A stretch of DNA of 64,000 nucleotides from Hortaea werneckii (Eukaryota > Ascomycota > Dothideomycetes > Mycosphaerellales > Teratosphaeriaceae): the NCBI GenBank assembly GCA_037044905.1, contig JBAOKB010000170.1, positions 558,001 through 622,000 on the forward strand, in the 5' to 3' direction. The position numbers and the translations under genes were made by a program. The notes beneath the pieces are model-generated. The model was not told the origin of the DNA and made no database searches. It saw only the letters and a program-made list of their open reading frames with translations. This document shows positions 10,124 to 22,424 of this stretch, piece by piece (the stretch's first letter is position 1; every line of letters starts with the position of its first letter).

Positions 10124-12992
10124 ATGGATGTCAACGCTGTTCTTTCAGGCACTCTAAGTCCCGGTATGTACTCACCCATCCACCCGCTGACATCCTATAA
10201 CCCCCTCAAACTCGTAACAGTGATGCTGACTCATCTCCTACACAGACGCCGCAATCCGCACACAGGCTGAGCAGCAGCTTGCCCAAGCCGCCGAGGCCGA
10301 CTTCCAAGGCTACCTTCAACGCCTTTCTACCGAGCTCGCCAACGAACAAGCCCCACGAGAGGCCCGGATAGCTGCTGGGCTTGCCCTCAAAAACTCCTTC
10401 TCCGCACGTGACTACGCCCGCCTCCGCGATGTGCAGAACAAGTGGCTCAGTCTGGATGCAAACACCAAGCAAGCCGTCAAGAATCTCGCCATCCAGACGC
10501 TTGGCTCGGCCGACAGCAGAGTGGGGCAGTCGGCCTCGCAATTCATCGCCAGTATCGCCGCCATCGAGCTGCCCCGTGAGCAATGGCCGGATTTGATGCC
10601 CGCGCTGGTGGAGAATGTCGGAAGTGGCAGCGACAGCAAGAAGCAGGCGAGCTTGACTGCGATCGGTTTCATCTGCGAGACCGAAGATGCGAATCTGCGG
10701 GATAGTCTCGCCCAGCACAGCAATGCGATTCTTACTGCAGTCGTGCAGGGCGCAAGGAAGGAGGAGCCCAACAAGGACATTCGAAATGCCGCCATGACCG
10801 CTCTTGGTGACTCGCTCGAGTTTGTGCGGACAAACTTCGAGAATGAGGGCGAGAGGAACTACATCATGCAGGTCATTTGCGAGGCAACACAGGCAGACGA
10901 CCAGAGGATTCAGCAAGGCGCTTATGGCTGCTTGAACCGTATCATGGGCTTGTATTACGAGAAGATGCGCTTCTACATGGAGAAGGCCCTCTTCGGGCTT
11001 ACGATTCAGGGCATGAAGAACGATGAGGAGGATGTAGCGAAGTTGGCCGTCGAGTTCTGGTGCACCGTTTGCGAAGAGGAAATCTCCATCGAGGACGACA
11101 ATGCTGCCGCCGAGAGCCAGGATGCCATGAGGCCATACTTTAACTTTGCTCGTGTGGCGACTCAGGAGGTGGTTCCAGTGCTGCTGGAGTTGCTTGCGAA
11201 GCAGGACGAGGATGCTACCGACGACGAGTACAACGTTTCTCGTGCAGCATACCAGTGTTTGTCCCTGTGGGCACAGACTGTTGGCTCCAACATCGTTCCA
11301 TCCGTGCTTGCGTTCGTGGAGAAGAACTTGCGCAGCGAGGACTGGCATTACCGGGATGCGGCCGTCTCTGCGTTCGGTGCAATTATGGAGGGTCCGGATG
11401 AGAAGGTGTTGGATCCTCTTATCAAACAAGCACTGCCTGTGCTCATCCAAATGATGGACGACGCGAATGTGCAGGTCAAGGACTCGGCTGCGTACGCACT
11501 TGGCCGCATCTGCGAGGCTATGCCTGAGTCCATCGACCAGAACGATCACTTCCAACCGCTCATTACCGCCCTTTTCTCTGGTCTTAGCAGCAACCCGAAG
11601 ATGGCCGCCTCATGCTGCTGGGCCCTTATGAACCTTGCGGATCGCTTCGCCGGTGATCCAGGCTGCCAGACAAACGCCCTCTCTGCGCACTTCCAGGCTT
11701 CTGTCCAGCACCTCCTCCAGCTGACCGAATCGACTAACGACAACCAACTTCGCACTGCTGCATACGAAGTCTTGAACGCTTTCGTCACGAACGCGGCCAA
11801 CGACTCAGTCCAAATGGTTGCCAGCCTCAGCGATGTCATCATCGACCGTCTGGAGAAGAGCATTCCCATGCAGCAACAAGTCGTTTCGGTTGAGGACCGC
11901 CTCACGCTCGAAGAAATGCAAACCTCCCTCACCTCGGTGCTCATCGCCATCACGCAGCGTCTGGAGAAGGAGATTCAACCCCAGGCCGATCGCATCATGC
12001 AACTGCTGCTGTCTCTGCTCCAGGCCCTGGGCGCCAAATCCTCCGTCCCAGACACTGTCTTCGCCGCCATCGGCGCACTCGCCAACGCCCTCGAGGATGG
12101 TTTCGAGAAGTACATGCAATCCTTTGCTCCTTTCCTCATCGCCGCTCTGAACAACCAGGAGGAGCCTCAGCTCTGCGCTGTGGCCATTGGCCTGGTATCT
12201 GACATCACCCGTGCTTTGGAAGCGAGCGTCAAGCCCTTCTGCGACCAATTCATGAACGGTCTGCTGAACAACCTCCGCTCTGCTTCTCTTGGCAACCAAT
12301 TCAAGCCCGCCATCCTCCAGTCCTTTGGCGACATTGCTCAAGCTATCGGCGGTGACTTCGAGCCTTACCTGTCAGTTGTGGCGCAAGTCCTGCAACAAGC
12401 TGCTGGCATCTCTGCCCAGACTGAGGCTGTGGCCGGCGGAGCACAGAGCTTCGAGATGCTTGATTATGTTGTCAGTCTACGTGAGGGCATCATGGACGCT
12501 TGGGGTGGGATTATCATGGCCTGTCGCATGGGTGGCAAGGGAGACTTGCTCCGCCCATACGTCGAGAGTGTGTTCCAGCTCCTGCAGACGGTCTACCAGG
12601 ATGTGAACCGGACCGAAGCGTTGCTCAGAAGCTCAATGGGAGTTGTCGGGTATGTGTTCATTTTCCCTTTTACTTTTCTGGCTCCCGGTGAGTCGTGAAT
12701 TTCGCAACCGCAATCTGGCTAACGTTTCTTTTTCAATTACAGTGATATCTCCGAAGCTTTCCCCAGCGGCGAGTTCGCACACTACTTCCGCAACGAGTGG
12801 TTGACGGCTATGGCGCGTGAGATTCGCGGCAACAAGGAGTTCTCTCCTCGCACGCAGGAGACTGCTAGATGGGCTAGGGAGCAGATCAAGCGGCAAGCGG
12901 GTACGCCTTAGATAGCGCTTTTCTTTCACTGATGATTAGCCTCGACTGACTTTTTCATTGTAGCGGCTGCAGGCAACGTCAATATGTCCTAG
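10124..12992 (+). CDS. KAP95: importin subunit beta-1 (karyopherin Kap95)
   Basis: Four exons, 10124-10163, 10246-12649, 12743-12900 and 12964-12992, join to 876 residues, the expected size for importin beta. The start MDVNAVLSGTLSPDAAIRTQAEQ is the conserved first HEAT repeat. The protein is HEAT repeats throughout, including the acidic loop and Trp-rich segments (AVEFWCTVCEEEISIE, ALMNLADRF). It ends FSPRTQETARWAREQIKRQA and a short GNVNMS tail. It carries importin-alpha/NLS cargo through the nuclear pore by binding FG nucleoporins and releases cargo on RanGTP. All three introns have good GT...AG signals and keep the frame; the last coding exon is only 29 nt. Confidence 0.97.
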
Positions 12993-14186
12993 GAAGACTT
13001 TGATGGTTATCACCTCATGCTGAACCGAGCCAAGACGGTCAGAACACGACTCATCATTGATGAGCTTGACGATGCTGGCTCGAGTTGCACATAAGGAAGC
13101 GATCTTGGCCATACCACCAAGAATCTCCGGATTCTTATGGCCGCGCTTCCCAACATGCCTAAGCCTGGGATCGAGCCGATGTTGGTTTTGCGGCTCGATT
13201 ACTGGGCCAGTCCTAGACACTAAACCTCCCACGCTACGCTATACCGCCCCATTCCCGAGCACGGACGTAGCGAAGTCTACATGCCCAGCATGCCTATCCA
13301 CCATCACCCTCCAACCCACCCAGCAGCATCAGCACCAGCACAAGCACCCGCACCAGCATCCTGCACCCTGTTGCCTGGACCCAGTCTACTAAGCAGTCAA
13401 CGCCATCCCGATCTGCACCATGGCAACCAACACAATCCCAACCAGATTGAACCGCACCCCACCGTCAACCGTCATCATCACCACCCACCAAAGATTGCCA
13501 TACGCCACCACCACCACCACCACGTTATCTTCGACCACACCCATTCAATAGCAGCCCGAGATTCCGCGTCGAATCCATAAATTTACCTTTCCACAAAAAA
13601 AAAATCTTAGATTTTATATCACTTTCTCACCTTCCCTGTCCCCTTCTTTCATTCTTCCCTCTCACTAGGATGTGGACCCATTGACTATTCTCCATCGTTC
13701 CTCATGGCTGTCTTCTTCTTCTTCTTCTTTTTCTTTTTTTTTTGTTTTTTCCTATTCGGTGATGCCTTCTTTTGGGGTGTTTGCTATTCCGTTCTCTCTG
13801 AATTCCAATACGCCAGCCCTTTGTCACACTGCTGATGGGTCCTTGTGATGCTGACATTAATTACACATTTGGAGCTTGCTGGTAGTGGTAGTGCTTATTG
13901 CTAATTTAGAGCACTAAACATTTTTCTGATCTGGTTCTACGTAGTCATTGTCTCACATAAAGGCGACTTGGGTGCCGTGCCGGAAACCTGTATCGTTCTC
14001 TTAAGAAGTTGCTAGTGAATTTTGACAGCTTACTGATCCGTTAGTCCGATTCTCCCGTCCAAATGCGAAAGGTCAATCGAAACAATCACTGGCTGCGGAC
14101 CCGATGAGGTTGACTTTCATTGATCGGTACGAGGATGGGCAGACTGGAAAACTTATTAAACTATGCACTAACAAACTATAGAACTT
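12993..14186. other. intergenic with low-complexity tracts
   Basis: Holds the KAP95 3' flank and the 3' flank of the converging oxidoreductase gene. It contains CAC/CAG-rich runs (about 13308-13355; CAC repeat 13505-13523) and a pyrimidine tract of CTT repeats running into T runs (about 13711-13752). The His-rich frame over 13281-13580 is a by-product of the CAC repeats. Confidence 0.5.
13711..13752. repeat. CTT/poly-T pyrimidine tract
   Basis: About 40 bases are pure pyrimidine apart from one G: a CTT microsatellite followed by T runs. This is probably 3'-flanking low complexity; no function can be assigned. Confidence 0.6.
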
Positions 14187-16096
14187 TTATGAACCCTGCG
14201 AAGCGAAGTAGTCCTCCTTGATAAAGTCCGCCGCCCGCTCCGCAATAGCGTACACGAACGTCTGCAGGTTAGCTCTCGGCTGCAGCGGCACGATCGAAGC
14301 ATCGATGACCCTCAGCCTGTCGATACCGTAGACGTTGAAGCGGGGGTCGACGACACCGCTGGCGTCGCGCGGCAACATGGCACATGTGCCGGCCGGGTGG
14401 TATTCACTCTGCAGCAGACGCTTGACCTCGCTCTCCACGTTCTCCTCGGTAAGGGTGGTGTAGACGTCCTGGTACAGCGTGCCGTTGTCCTTGAGCACGC
14501 TGGATAGCGGGTACGCCTGCGCCAGCTTGTTCTGGATGTGCAGCGCGATCTTGCTGAGCATGGCCAGGTCGGCTGGGTGCTCGAGGTAGTGCGGGTCGAT
14601 GAGGGGGTGCACGCTCGGGTCGTTCTTGTGGATGTGCACAGTGCCGCGTGAGAGTGGGTGTTCGAGCACACCGAGGATGGTGAAGTAGTTGCCCGGGGTG
14701 GGCGGGGAGAAGAGCTGGGTGGTGTCGTTGGCGAACTCCGGGTTCATGCCGCTGGCGGTGTTCATGTGCTGCGCGACCTCTTGGCCCTGTTCGACGTCGT
14801 TGATGATGAGGTTGTACTGGCGGGAGAGACTGTTGTCGTGAGGGTAGTTGGTCTGAACCTCGTTCAAGTAATGGTTCTTGAACGTGTTGAACTCCTCGGA
14901 TTCCGGAAGGATCTGGTTCAACGAAAGGAGGGCGCCACCGAGGGCGACTTGAGCGAGAATCCCGGTGCCGTTCTCCAAGTACTGGTCATAGGCCTCGTTG
15001 AAGAAAGTCTCGTTGACCAGGTCGTCGAGTGTGGTGATGCCGTCCACGACCTGGTATCCGAGGGGCATGTAGACGTGATCTTGCAGGTTCTCGCCGACAG
15101 CAGGCTGGTCTAGAATCGTCTCGATCCCGAGGGATTCGAGCAAAGTCGAGTTTCCAACACCTGAAAGCTCAAGCATCTGCGGAGAGCCGAAGGCACCGCC
15201 GCTGAGAAGCACCTCAGTGCTGGCCTCAATAACATAGTCGGTACCGTTGACGTTGACGCTCACGCTAGTAGCGCAGGGGGTGCCGCTGCTAGTATCGAAG
15301 TTGATCTTCTGGACCATGGCACCGGTGTAAACAGCAAGGTTACTGCGATCCTTGACCGGGTTCAGGTAAGCGGTAGCAGCATAGCTTCTAGTCACACCGT
15401 TGGTCTTGTTGATGTTGGTCAGGATGTTGTAGCCGCCCAAGGCAAGTCCGTCACGAGGATCGGAGTCGACACCAATGCCAAGCGTCTCGTATGCACGCGG
15501 CCATGCCTCATCAAGCGGAGAGTATTCATCAGGGAAGGAGTTGAAAACAGGCCCGGATTGGCCGTGGATTGCCGGGTCGATCCAAGAGACGTTGAGATCG
15601 GAAATCACTTCTTCGCTGACATGGGTGTAATGCTCCGACTTGGTGTAGTAAGGTTCCAGCTGAGCCCAAGTCCAGTTCTCGTTGCCGAGTAGCCCAAAGT
15701 TGTCGATGTTGGTTTGAGAAGCGTGGGTGTATGCAAGGTAGTTGATCGCACTGGATCCACCCAATTGCTTTCCACGAGGCTGGCCGATCACTCTGTCGTT
15801 GACATGTTCTTGCGGGACAGTCTTGTAGATCCAATCGTAGTCAGGGTCTCCGTAAAGCGCAGTCAACAGCCCAGGAGCCAGAATGTTGGGGTCGTCGGAT
15901 CGATCGAGACCAGCTTCTAGGACAGCCACAGAGACCGACGGGATCTCAGAGAGACGGGCTGCGAGCGTCAATCCAGCGGTACCTGTTGTGCTTGCGATCA
16001 GCCAAATACCCCAGAAGCATCGTTTCTTTCTCATCAAAACCTACCACCACCGCAGATGACATAGTCAGCAGAGGGGAGGGAAAGAGCTGACGACAT
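14187..16096 (-). CDS. GMC-family FAD-dependent oxidoreductase
   Basis: Exons 16096-16045 and 15982-14187 give 615 residues, usual for the family. Splicing joins MSSALSLPSADYVICGG to GTAGLTLAARLSE and rebuilds the dinucleotide-binding GxGxxG-type motif; the flavin ribityl/GMC signature 1 follows (PRGKQLGGSSAINYLAY). The C-terminal GMC domain has the catalytic HPAGTCAM (His at about 546) and PRANLQTFVYAIAERAADFI, where the second active-site position is Asn (about 589) rather than His, a known natural variant. Members oxidise primary alcohols, sugars or similar with FAD. No signal peptide is seen at this start, so the enzyme appears intracellular, unlike secreted aryl-alcohol oxidases; a different upstream start could change that. 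Substrate unknown. Confidence 0.92.
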
Positions 16097-18836
16097 GGTG
16101 TAGGCTTAGAGTTCCGGAATCAGAGATGCCACACGCAAGCCACTGTTTTCACAGAAGGACTCGAAGGGTCTTGTAGAGCAGGGAAGCGTGCGTGGTTATA
16201 CTTGCCAGTCTTCCAACCTGGCGAGGATCAAGGACTAGCACCGCCGCCATTGTTCCGGCATGTCATGCGGCATCGGGGAGCACGGTTGGCTGTACAGGCG
16301 GTTGATGGCACTACTATCCGCCGCCTGCATGCATTGAGGACGAGACGGTCTTTTGGGAGGGTCCACGTGCCCTTGAGCCCTAGACCCGGCAACGCAGATA
16401 GACTTTGGACCCCCATCCACTATGGCGGTGATGAAAGACGTGCACCTGGGACTCCACTGGCCCATGCAGCCACGGAGCCCGCAAACCACTCATCCAACGG
16501 CCCGCTCCATCTCGGTACATAATGAACGTCCCCGACTCGTGTCGACCAAACCTTGTCGAGACGTTGGTGGCGCGGCGGGCTTTGCCTTCTTCCAAAGATC
16601 ATCATCATCGCAGTAGTTTATGCGCGGCTGGGGATGGCTGTGTTCTAGCGCTTCTAGGAATTTCCGGGTTGGGACGTGATCTGTAGTTCTACGGTAAAGC
16701 GGCTTCCGCGGGAATACTCGGACGCAGCAGAGACAGATCTCCGAGGTGACTACTCATGAATTCGTAGGCGAGATACAGGGCACCGCCAACAACGGCTGAG
16801 AACGGTCATCTTTCACCATCTATTTCCCGATCTGCTTTCTGGGCGGGCATTCCTATCAGTTAGCAATAAGCGCAGTGCATACGACTTTGAACGAGCTAGC
16901 TAGCGCATCGTCTGCCGCTCTGGCGACTCAAGGAGATGATCTAGAATACACCATTACCAAACTCCATGCTCTTTGCTGGACGCGTACAGGCGACAAATTA
17001 ATCTCTCTTTTTCCCAAACCACAAGGGCCTCCGTTGGTGGAGGCAGATGCATCTGGTTCAACGAGCACCGCCAACTGCATTCTTCGTACACACACATATA
17101 CATCGGAGTTGAGCGGACCATCAATGATGAGCTATAATGCTATGCATACTGACCCGATAATTCGGAGGCGAGCGGTGATCCACCTTTCCACCAGCGAGTG
17201 CTGGTAACCCTACTGTCCCATTAACGTATGCACATATCAAGGAGTTCAAACGTACGACACTACAAACACATCTAGAATCCTACGGTCGTTCTTCGCCATT
17301 TCAGGGTCTTGCGTGCAAGCTGAGACACCGACCGGGCTATTTCCAGAAGAACGGTTGGTATAGCTGCAATGGGCTGCGGCGACTTCAACAAGCGTACCCA
17401 TGCTCCCGAGATCCGACACTCTGCTTCAGACCCAGATACGACCCACCCTGCAAGCATCCCCAGGCTCGCCGCCATTATTCTGGATTAATTCAGTACGCTT
17501 GCTGCGGCGTATATACCCCCCAGGTGGCCGATCACCAGCATGGACGATCCTGCCTTCTTTTGCGCAAAATCTATTGCTCGTACCCACTCAAAGAGCTCTC
17601 GAATCTTCAATCATAATCCCGTATGCTGCAATTCTCCAGGTGACCGCAGAGCGTCGTAAAGGCTTTTGTAAAGATGTAGTCTTCAAAGCTCATCACAGCG
17701 CCAGTTAGATTTGAGTGCCAGACGATGCCTTTGATCACGGTCGCCAGCGTCATTTTGAGAGCCAAACGACTTATGCTTGGGACGGCGCTCAAGCTGTACA
17801 TGTCGCGGCGAGTCACCAGGATGGGGTTGAAAAAATCCCCCAAGAGCAAGTTTCACTTTCTCGAGTCCGGTGGTTGCTGCAGCTGCACAGATAGACAACG
17901 CGTTGTCCCATCGCAAGAGCACGAGTCCAACGATATGTATCAACGACTCCTCGAAATGACATGTAGCTGCTCGATTCTTGGGTGCCACCAGCCCTGAGGA
18001 AACAGGACTGTTAGAAAGAGGGTGTGATCCAGATTTGTATGTGCACTTCAGAAAGCCTGACCGCCATCTCGCTGCTCACAAGGCTCAAATTCAAGCGTCC
18101 TAGTGATTGAGTTGACGCTCATGCTTGAGTCTCTAGTCCCTGAAAGTCTAGCAAGCAAGTTGACTTTCGAACGTGAGGTGTCAGCTGTAGGTTTCGAGGC
18201 GGCCTAACCCTATGCTTTGATGGAGTGGTGCTCGCGGTGCCGTGGGGGTGATCTCCTCGGCTGTTGTGGTAGCCGTAGAGGTTGGCGGTGCTGGAAACCC
18301 TAGACACTTTCTACCCGAAAGTGGAAGGTGAAGAAGACGTTCTTGGTCCCTTATTACGAATGTTGCTCATTCCGAGGTAATAATCTCGCCTAGAGGGCTC
18401 TAAGAGTTCGGAAGACTTGATGATTATGAGGGCAAGCCTGACTGGAAAGCCTGACTGGCAAGACACACCGCCACTCAACGGACGCTCAGTCAAGTTCTAG
18501 TCTTGTAGAACCGCTGCAGATAGGATCATGTTGAAGGAGTTATCCAACGGTCATCGCTGAGCCATTAGATTGAATCCTTTGCACATGGCCAATCCATTTC
18601 AATTGTGCAAACTAGGACTCGATAAACCCATTTCGTGACAGAGGGACGTGTCGATCAAAGGGGTCTGGTGCGCGTGTATTATACGATTGAGCGGTTTCGA
18701 AGCGGGCACCGCCAACCTGCAGTTCGAAAGCCGAGCGAAAGTGCACCGCCAATCTCCTCCACGCACTCGAAGAACCCTCGTCCAAAGCACCAGCACCAAA
18801 ACCATCGAGCAAAACTCACTTTCCCTCCCCTCCGAC
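16097..18836. other. 2.7-kb gene-poor region
   Basis: No frame here starts with ATG, spans a sensible length and resembles a known family. Overlapping open frames occur on both strands at 17683-17997 and short ones elsewhere, without Cys clusters, P-loops or other motifs. The left end must hold the GMC oxidoreductase promoter and the right end the phosphatase 3' flank. A decayed gene or a non-coding transcript cannot be excluded. Confidence 0.45.
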
Positions 18837-19547
18837 TCAAAGCTTCGCCCCCTTTCCCCTCTTCTCCCACTCCCAAGACTCCCCCCTAAACCGACTCGCC
18901 TCCCACTCCCTATAAACCTCCTCCCTCCCCGTCCCACCCTGCACATCCAACATCCGCCTCCAAACCCCCAACTGCTCCATAAACCCGGGGTTAGGACTAC
19001 AAACCGGCCGTCCCTCACACACCCACCGTAAAGCTTCCGGGGGCGAGAGGTCGTACTTCCACATGAGGTAGGCACAGCAGACGGTCGCGGAGCGGGACTT
19101 GCCCATCGCGCAGTGCACGAATACCCCGCTCCCTTTTGCGTCCCGTAGTCCTTCGTCGATGAATTGGTTAGTCGTCTCGAAATGCTGCAGGAGGTTCGCG
19201 TTGGGCTCGTCATCCTCCCGGATCATGAGATGTTGGTACCCTGCTAAGACGCCACCACTACTCTCGTTCCCAGTCCCATGGCTGCTCCCCTCGGTCGAAA
19301 TGTCGAAGTCTATTACAGAGAGGATGTGCGAGATCTTCGCTTCCCGTAGGAGGTGAGGGTGCGAGTAGAGCGCGTGTAAGCCGCCGATGTATAGGTTGCC
19401 ACCACCGCCGCCGCCGTCGCCACCGCCGCCGCGGTCGCCGCTATCAGAGTCGCGGCCGGTAGTAGCGCGGGGGATACGATCAAGCCAGCCCATGTCTTTC
19501 GTTGCGTCGGTTAGATGAGCGAATTGCCAGAAGCGAGGGGCGGGCAT
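18837..19547 (-). CDS. dual-specificity protein phosphatase
   Basis: A single exon of 236 residues. The active-site P-loop is intact at 145-152, HCAMGKSR, followed by SATVCCAYLMWKY; the Cys nucleophile is residue 146 and the P-loop Arg is 152. The general-acid region is IREDDEPNANLLQHF (Asp 112/113). An N-terminal NLYIGGLHALYS matches the start of the DSP fold, preceded by a polyglycine linker encoded by a CCG/GCC repeat. The fold is like Yvh1-type phosphatases, but the C-terminal zinc-binding domain of Yvh1 is absent in any frame downstream, so this is a shorter DUSP. Such enzymes dephosphorylate Tyr and Ser/Thr; the substrate is unknown. A 17-base T run lies just upstream of the start (19564-19580). 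Confidence 0.9.
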   Translation of the reverse strand: MPAPRFWQFAHLTDATKDMGWLDRIPRATTGRDSDSGDRGGGGDGGGGGGNLYIGGLHALYSHPHLLREAKISHILSVIDFDISTEGSSHGTGNESSGGVLAGYQHLMIREDDEPNANLLQHFETTNQFIDEGLRDAKGSGVFVHCAMGKSRSATVCCAYLMWKYDLSPPEALRWVCEGRPVCSPNPGFMEQLGVWRRMLDVQGGTGREEVYREWEASRFRGESWEWEKRGKGAKL

Positions 19548-20630
19548 GGATCTATTCTATTGATTTTTTTTTTTTTTTTTCAATACTTTGCTTTCCTGTT
19601 GACCAGTTATCTGTTTTGAATGGCGGTCCTTCATAGAACAATTGGCTCAAATCAAACGAATAAGAGGACGTTTGTGATCTTCTCCATATGCAAATCAGTT
19701 TCCTCCAGATGCCTTAGTACACCTTCCGCGGTTGATGTCGCAACAGTTGGGAGGGATTTGGACCTCGGCTACCATTTTCCATGAACAAATGGACCACCAC
19801 CAAACCCCTTCCACAAACAGCATCCGATGAAAATCTTACCCGATGCCCTTTACTCTACGAAGACCGGATGAGTACCCATAGAGATGAAGAATGAGAAGCG
19901 AAAAGAACAAGAGGGGCAAAAAAAAAAAAAGAAAGGAAATTAAAAGGGAGGCAAGCCATCTGTCCAGACAAAAAGAAAATACCGACCGTTCAACTCCCAA
20001 AGGAAGGATATACAACGAATTGTACCGACAAACGACGTAGCTATAAATCATTTTGAAAAAAAAAAAAACGCCTAACACCTTCTACCCTTTCCAACCCCCC
20101 GATACCACGCCGCCAAAAATCCCGTATCCCATATTCCCCTTACCCCTTCTTCCAAAAAGAAAAAGAAAAAAAAAAACGGAAGATCGCTGCTACGCTAAAC
20201 GCTAATAAAAGACTAAAGGACTTTATTTCGCCTCGTTTCTCCTCCTCCTCTGTTGTCGTAGGAACAAGGGAGTGACTTTGGAAAAAAGAAAAGAAAACAG
20301 CCCCCACCTTTGAACCCCATCGCTAAGAAAGAAAGTCCCATACCCCGAAAAACATCCACCAGAGTGCCAAGCAACACAAAGAAAACAGGGAAAAATCGTA
20401 ATGGCGAAAACGGGCAGTCCGTGGGCAGCGGTGCTGAGTGTGCGACGAGCCAAGTCACCTTCCCATCAACTAAAGCGGGGACGTCGAAAAAGGGAAGTAG
20501 ATCCCTTCAAACTCCAGTGCCCCGGTTGTCTTTCTCAAGGGGCGCTCTGGTCAACAATGAGCGAACGCCTTCCTCTTTCCTTCCTTCCTTCCGATCCATC
20601 CCTCCCTAGGCGGACCGGAACCGCGCCTCC
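19548..20630. other. intergenic, A/T-run-rich
   Basis: Contains the phosphatase upstream region with a poly-T run (19564-19580) and several A runs (about 19920, 20056, 20170). The right side is the 3' flank of the PARG gene. No gene is recognised. Confidence 0.45.
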
Positions 20631-22424
20631 CTATGCCCCCTCCCTCCCACCATCCCTCCCACCACCATCCCCATACCTCCCCAAATACCCCTCCAAAACC
20701 AATTCATCGATCCCCTGGCCCGCGAGACCCGCACTCTCCTCCGGTCTCAGAACGGGGCTCGCGCGACTCATCTGCCGCGGACCGCCGTTGCTGCCCTTGA
20801 GGAAACCGTGGAACTCGTCGATGCTGCCGCTGAACCAGCCGGTCTTGGCGTCGAAGCGGGGGCTCGGGTGCAGGATGGCGGTGTAGGCGCCGTCGATGAG
20901 GTCGTCGGTGTCTTCGTCGTCGTCGAGGTCCGGTTCCGAGTGCGAGGGGAGGTGGTCGTCGAGGGCCGGGGCGGTAGTTGGCATGCCTGCTGCTGTTGCT
21001 GTTGTAGAAGAGGAGACGGGACGGTGGTGCAGGCGGAAATCGTAGAGTTCGCTGGTTTCGCAGCCGGAGTCGGTCGAGGAGGAGGGGAGGTCGTGCTCGT
21101 CGAAGTTGTAGATGCTGTTGCCTTCGTGGCTGGCGACGAGCACGAGGTCGTTCTCCGACGAGAGGTCCGCGTCTGGCTGTTCGTCGCCGGACTGCGTGAA
21201 GTCTTCGTCGGCTATGGCTTGCTTAGCGGCCATGCCCTGGGCGAGCTCGCGGTTGAGCGAGGCGAGGATGTCTCGTATGCGGGCGCGGGAGCGGGGGTTA
21301 GTCATTTGTTCGAGCTGGAGCTCGGTTTCTTGGATCTTGTCGACGAGTTCGGCAAAGTCCTTCTCTGGATCTATGGGAGCTGGAAGGATCTCGGCAGTAG
21401 CAGCAGCAGCGCCGGCGTCTTTCTCAAGTGTGGACGCTTGTTCTGGAGGTGGAGTCGGGAGGTCGGTGGCTAAGACGCCTTCAAATGCTTGCTGAAACTC
21501 ACGCAGCATGGAGCGGTCAGGGATAGCGAAGATGATCTCTTGAATCCCTTCCCATCGCTCGCTGTTGGGCCTTCTTTGACGTGGACTGCCAGCAATGACT
21601 TTCCGCCAAAGCTTTGCCACCTCTTTGACTGGATTCCCATAGGCGCCACAGCCCCAGGCGCCTAGAATGAGCTTTTCAGCTCCTTTCGATTGGGCGATGC
21701 GAAGCACAGACTTCATCTTTCTGGTCACGAGCTCGCGGTCACGATCGCAATAGCTGACACCGCAAGTGCATGCGCTGTCAAGCTTGTCGTCCGAAGCGCG
21801 AATGCGATTGTTGTCTGGGAATCTAAACATGCCTGCCGAAATGACATCCACGAAGTATCGGTCTCGCTTGGTCAGTTCAATTGCGTCCGGGGAGCTATCG
21901 CGGAATACGAGTACATCGGGAGTCCAGACCCCGCCTAGTTCAGGTAACCGGTAGAACGAATCCCAAAGGGAAGGATATAATGTCGATCGCGCGCAAATGA
22001 ACTCTTCCTGGCTGTTGGCGCCGTCAAGGAAGCCACCGCCAGGTCTTACAGGCGAGGCCATGTTGAGGATAGCGACGTTATTCTTCTGGCCTTCTCTCGT
22101 CGTCTTTAATGTAGGAGCTGTGCGCTTAGACGTGAACGGCTTTTCGCTTAACTTGGCGGCGGCTTTGAGCGTGTCTGTACATTGGACTTTGATTCTGGGG
22201 CCGTCATAGATAGCCGCATTCGCGAGTGCGGTAGAAGAACCTCGAGGGGTGTTGGTGTCCGGGTCGACGATGAGTTCAGCCTTGTGTATGCCATGGCGTG
22301 CTCGTGGACATGAGCGAAGCACGTCGGGGACGATGCGATGTACGGTCTCTTTGGCTCGTTTCGCTCGCTCCTGGCGGCGGTTGGCGTTGGGGATGACCGT
22401 TACTGTCGGATGATCTCGTCCCAT
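20631..22424 (-). CDS. microbial-type poly(ADP-ribose) glycohydrolase domain protein (DUF2263)
   Basis: A single exon of 597 residues. Residues about 10-315 form the microbial-type PARG catalytic (DUF2263) domain. The catalytic signature is complete: GGGF at 129-132 and QEE at 139-141 (RPGGGFLDGANSQEEF), the Glu pair that attacks the ribose-ribose bond. Other family blocks are RSTLYPSLWDSFYRLP and LILGAWGCGAYGNP (253-265), which line the ADP-ribose site. The enzyme should cleave poly(ADP-ribose) chains and so oppose PARP signalling in DNA damage. The C-terminal 270 residues are disordered: Ala/Pro-rich, then acidic with Asp/Ser runs, a Leu-rich short helix (ELVDKIQETELQLEQM) and a Gly/Arg-rich end. 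That tail has no known domain. Catalytic competence is inferred from the motif. Confidence 0.9.
   Translation of the reverse strand: MGRDHPTVTVIPNANRRQERAKRAKETVHRIVPDVLRSCPRARHGIHKAELIVDPDTNTPRGSSTALANAAIYDGPRIKVQCTDTLKAAAKLSEKPFTSKRTAPTLKTTREGQKNNVAILNMASPVRPGGGFLDGANSQEEFICARSTLYPSLWDSFYRLPELGGVWTPDVLVFRDSSPDAIELTKRDRYFVDVISAGMFRFPDNNRIRASDDKLDSACTCGVSYCDRDRELVTRKMKSVLRIAQSKGAEKLILGAWGCGAYGNPVKEVAKLWRKVIAGSPRQRRPNSERWEGIQEIIFAIPDRSMLREFQQAFEGVLATDLPTPPPEQASTLEKDAGAAAATAEILPAPIDPEKDFAELVDKIQETELQLEQMTNPRSRARIRDILASLNRELAQGMAAKQAIADEDFTQSGDEQPDADLSSENDLVLVASHEGNSIYNFDEHDLPSSSTDSGCETSELYDFRLHHRPVSSSTTATAAGMPTTAPALDDHLPSHSEPDLDDDEDTDDLIDGAYTAILHPSPRFDAKTGWFSGSIDEFHGFLKGSNGGPRQMSRASPVLRPEESAGLAGQGIDELVLEGYLGRYGDGGGRDGGREGA

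Noticed and set aside
10206..11555. 449-codon minus-strand frame opposite KAP95
   Set aside because: Antisense shadow of a conserved importin-beta exon with no recognisable protein features.
13281..13580. His/Pro-rich 99-codon frame
   Set aside because: Composition comes entirely from CAC/CAG repeats in the KAP95 3' flank; no family resemblance.
18599..18836. Possible Yvh1-type zinc domain after the phosphatase
   Set aside because: None of the three downstream frames contains the paired Cys motifs of Yvh1.
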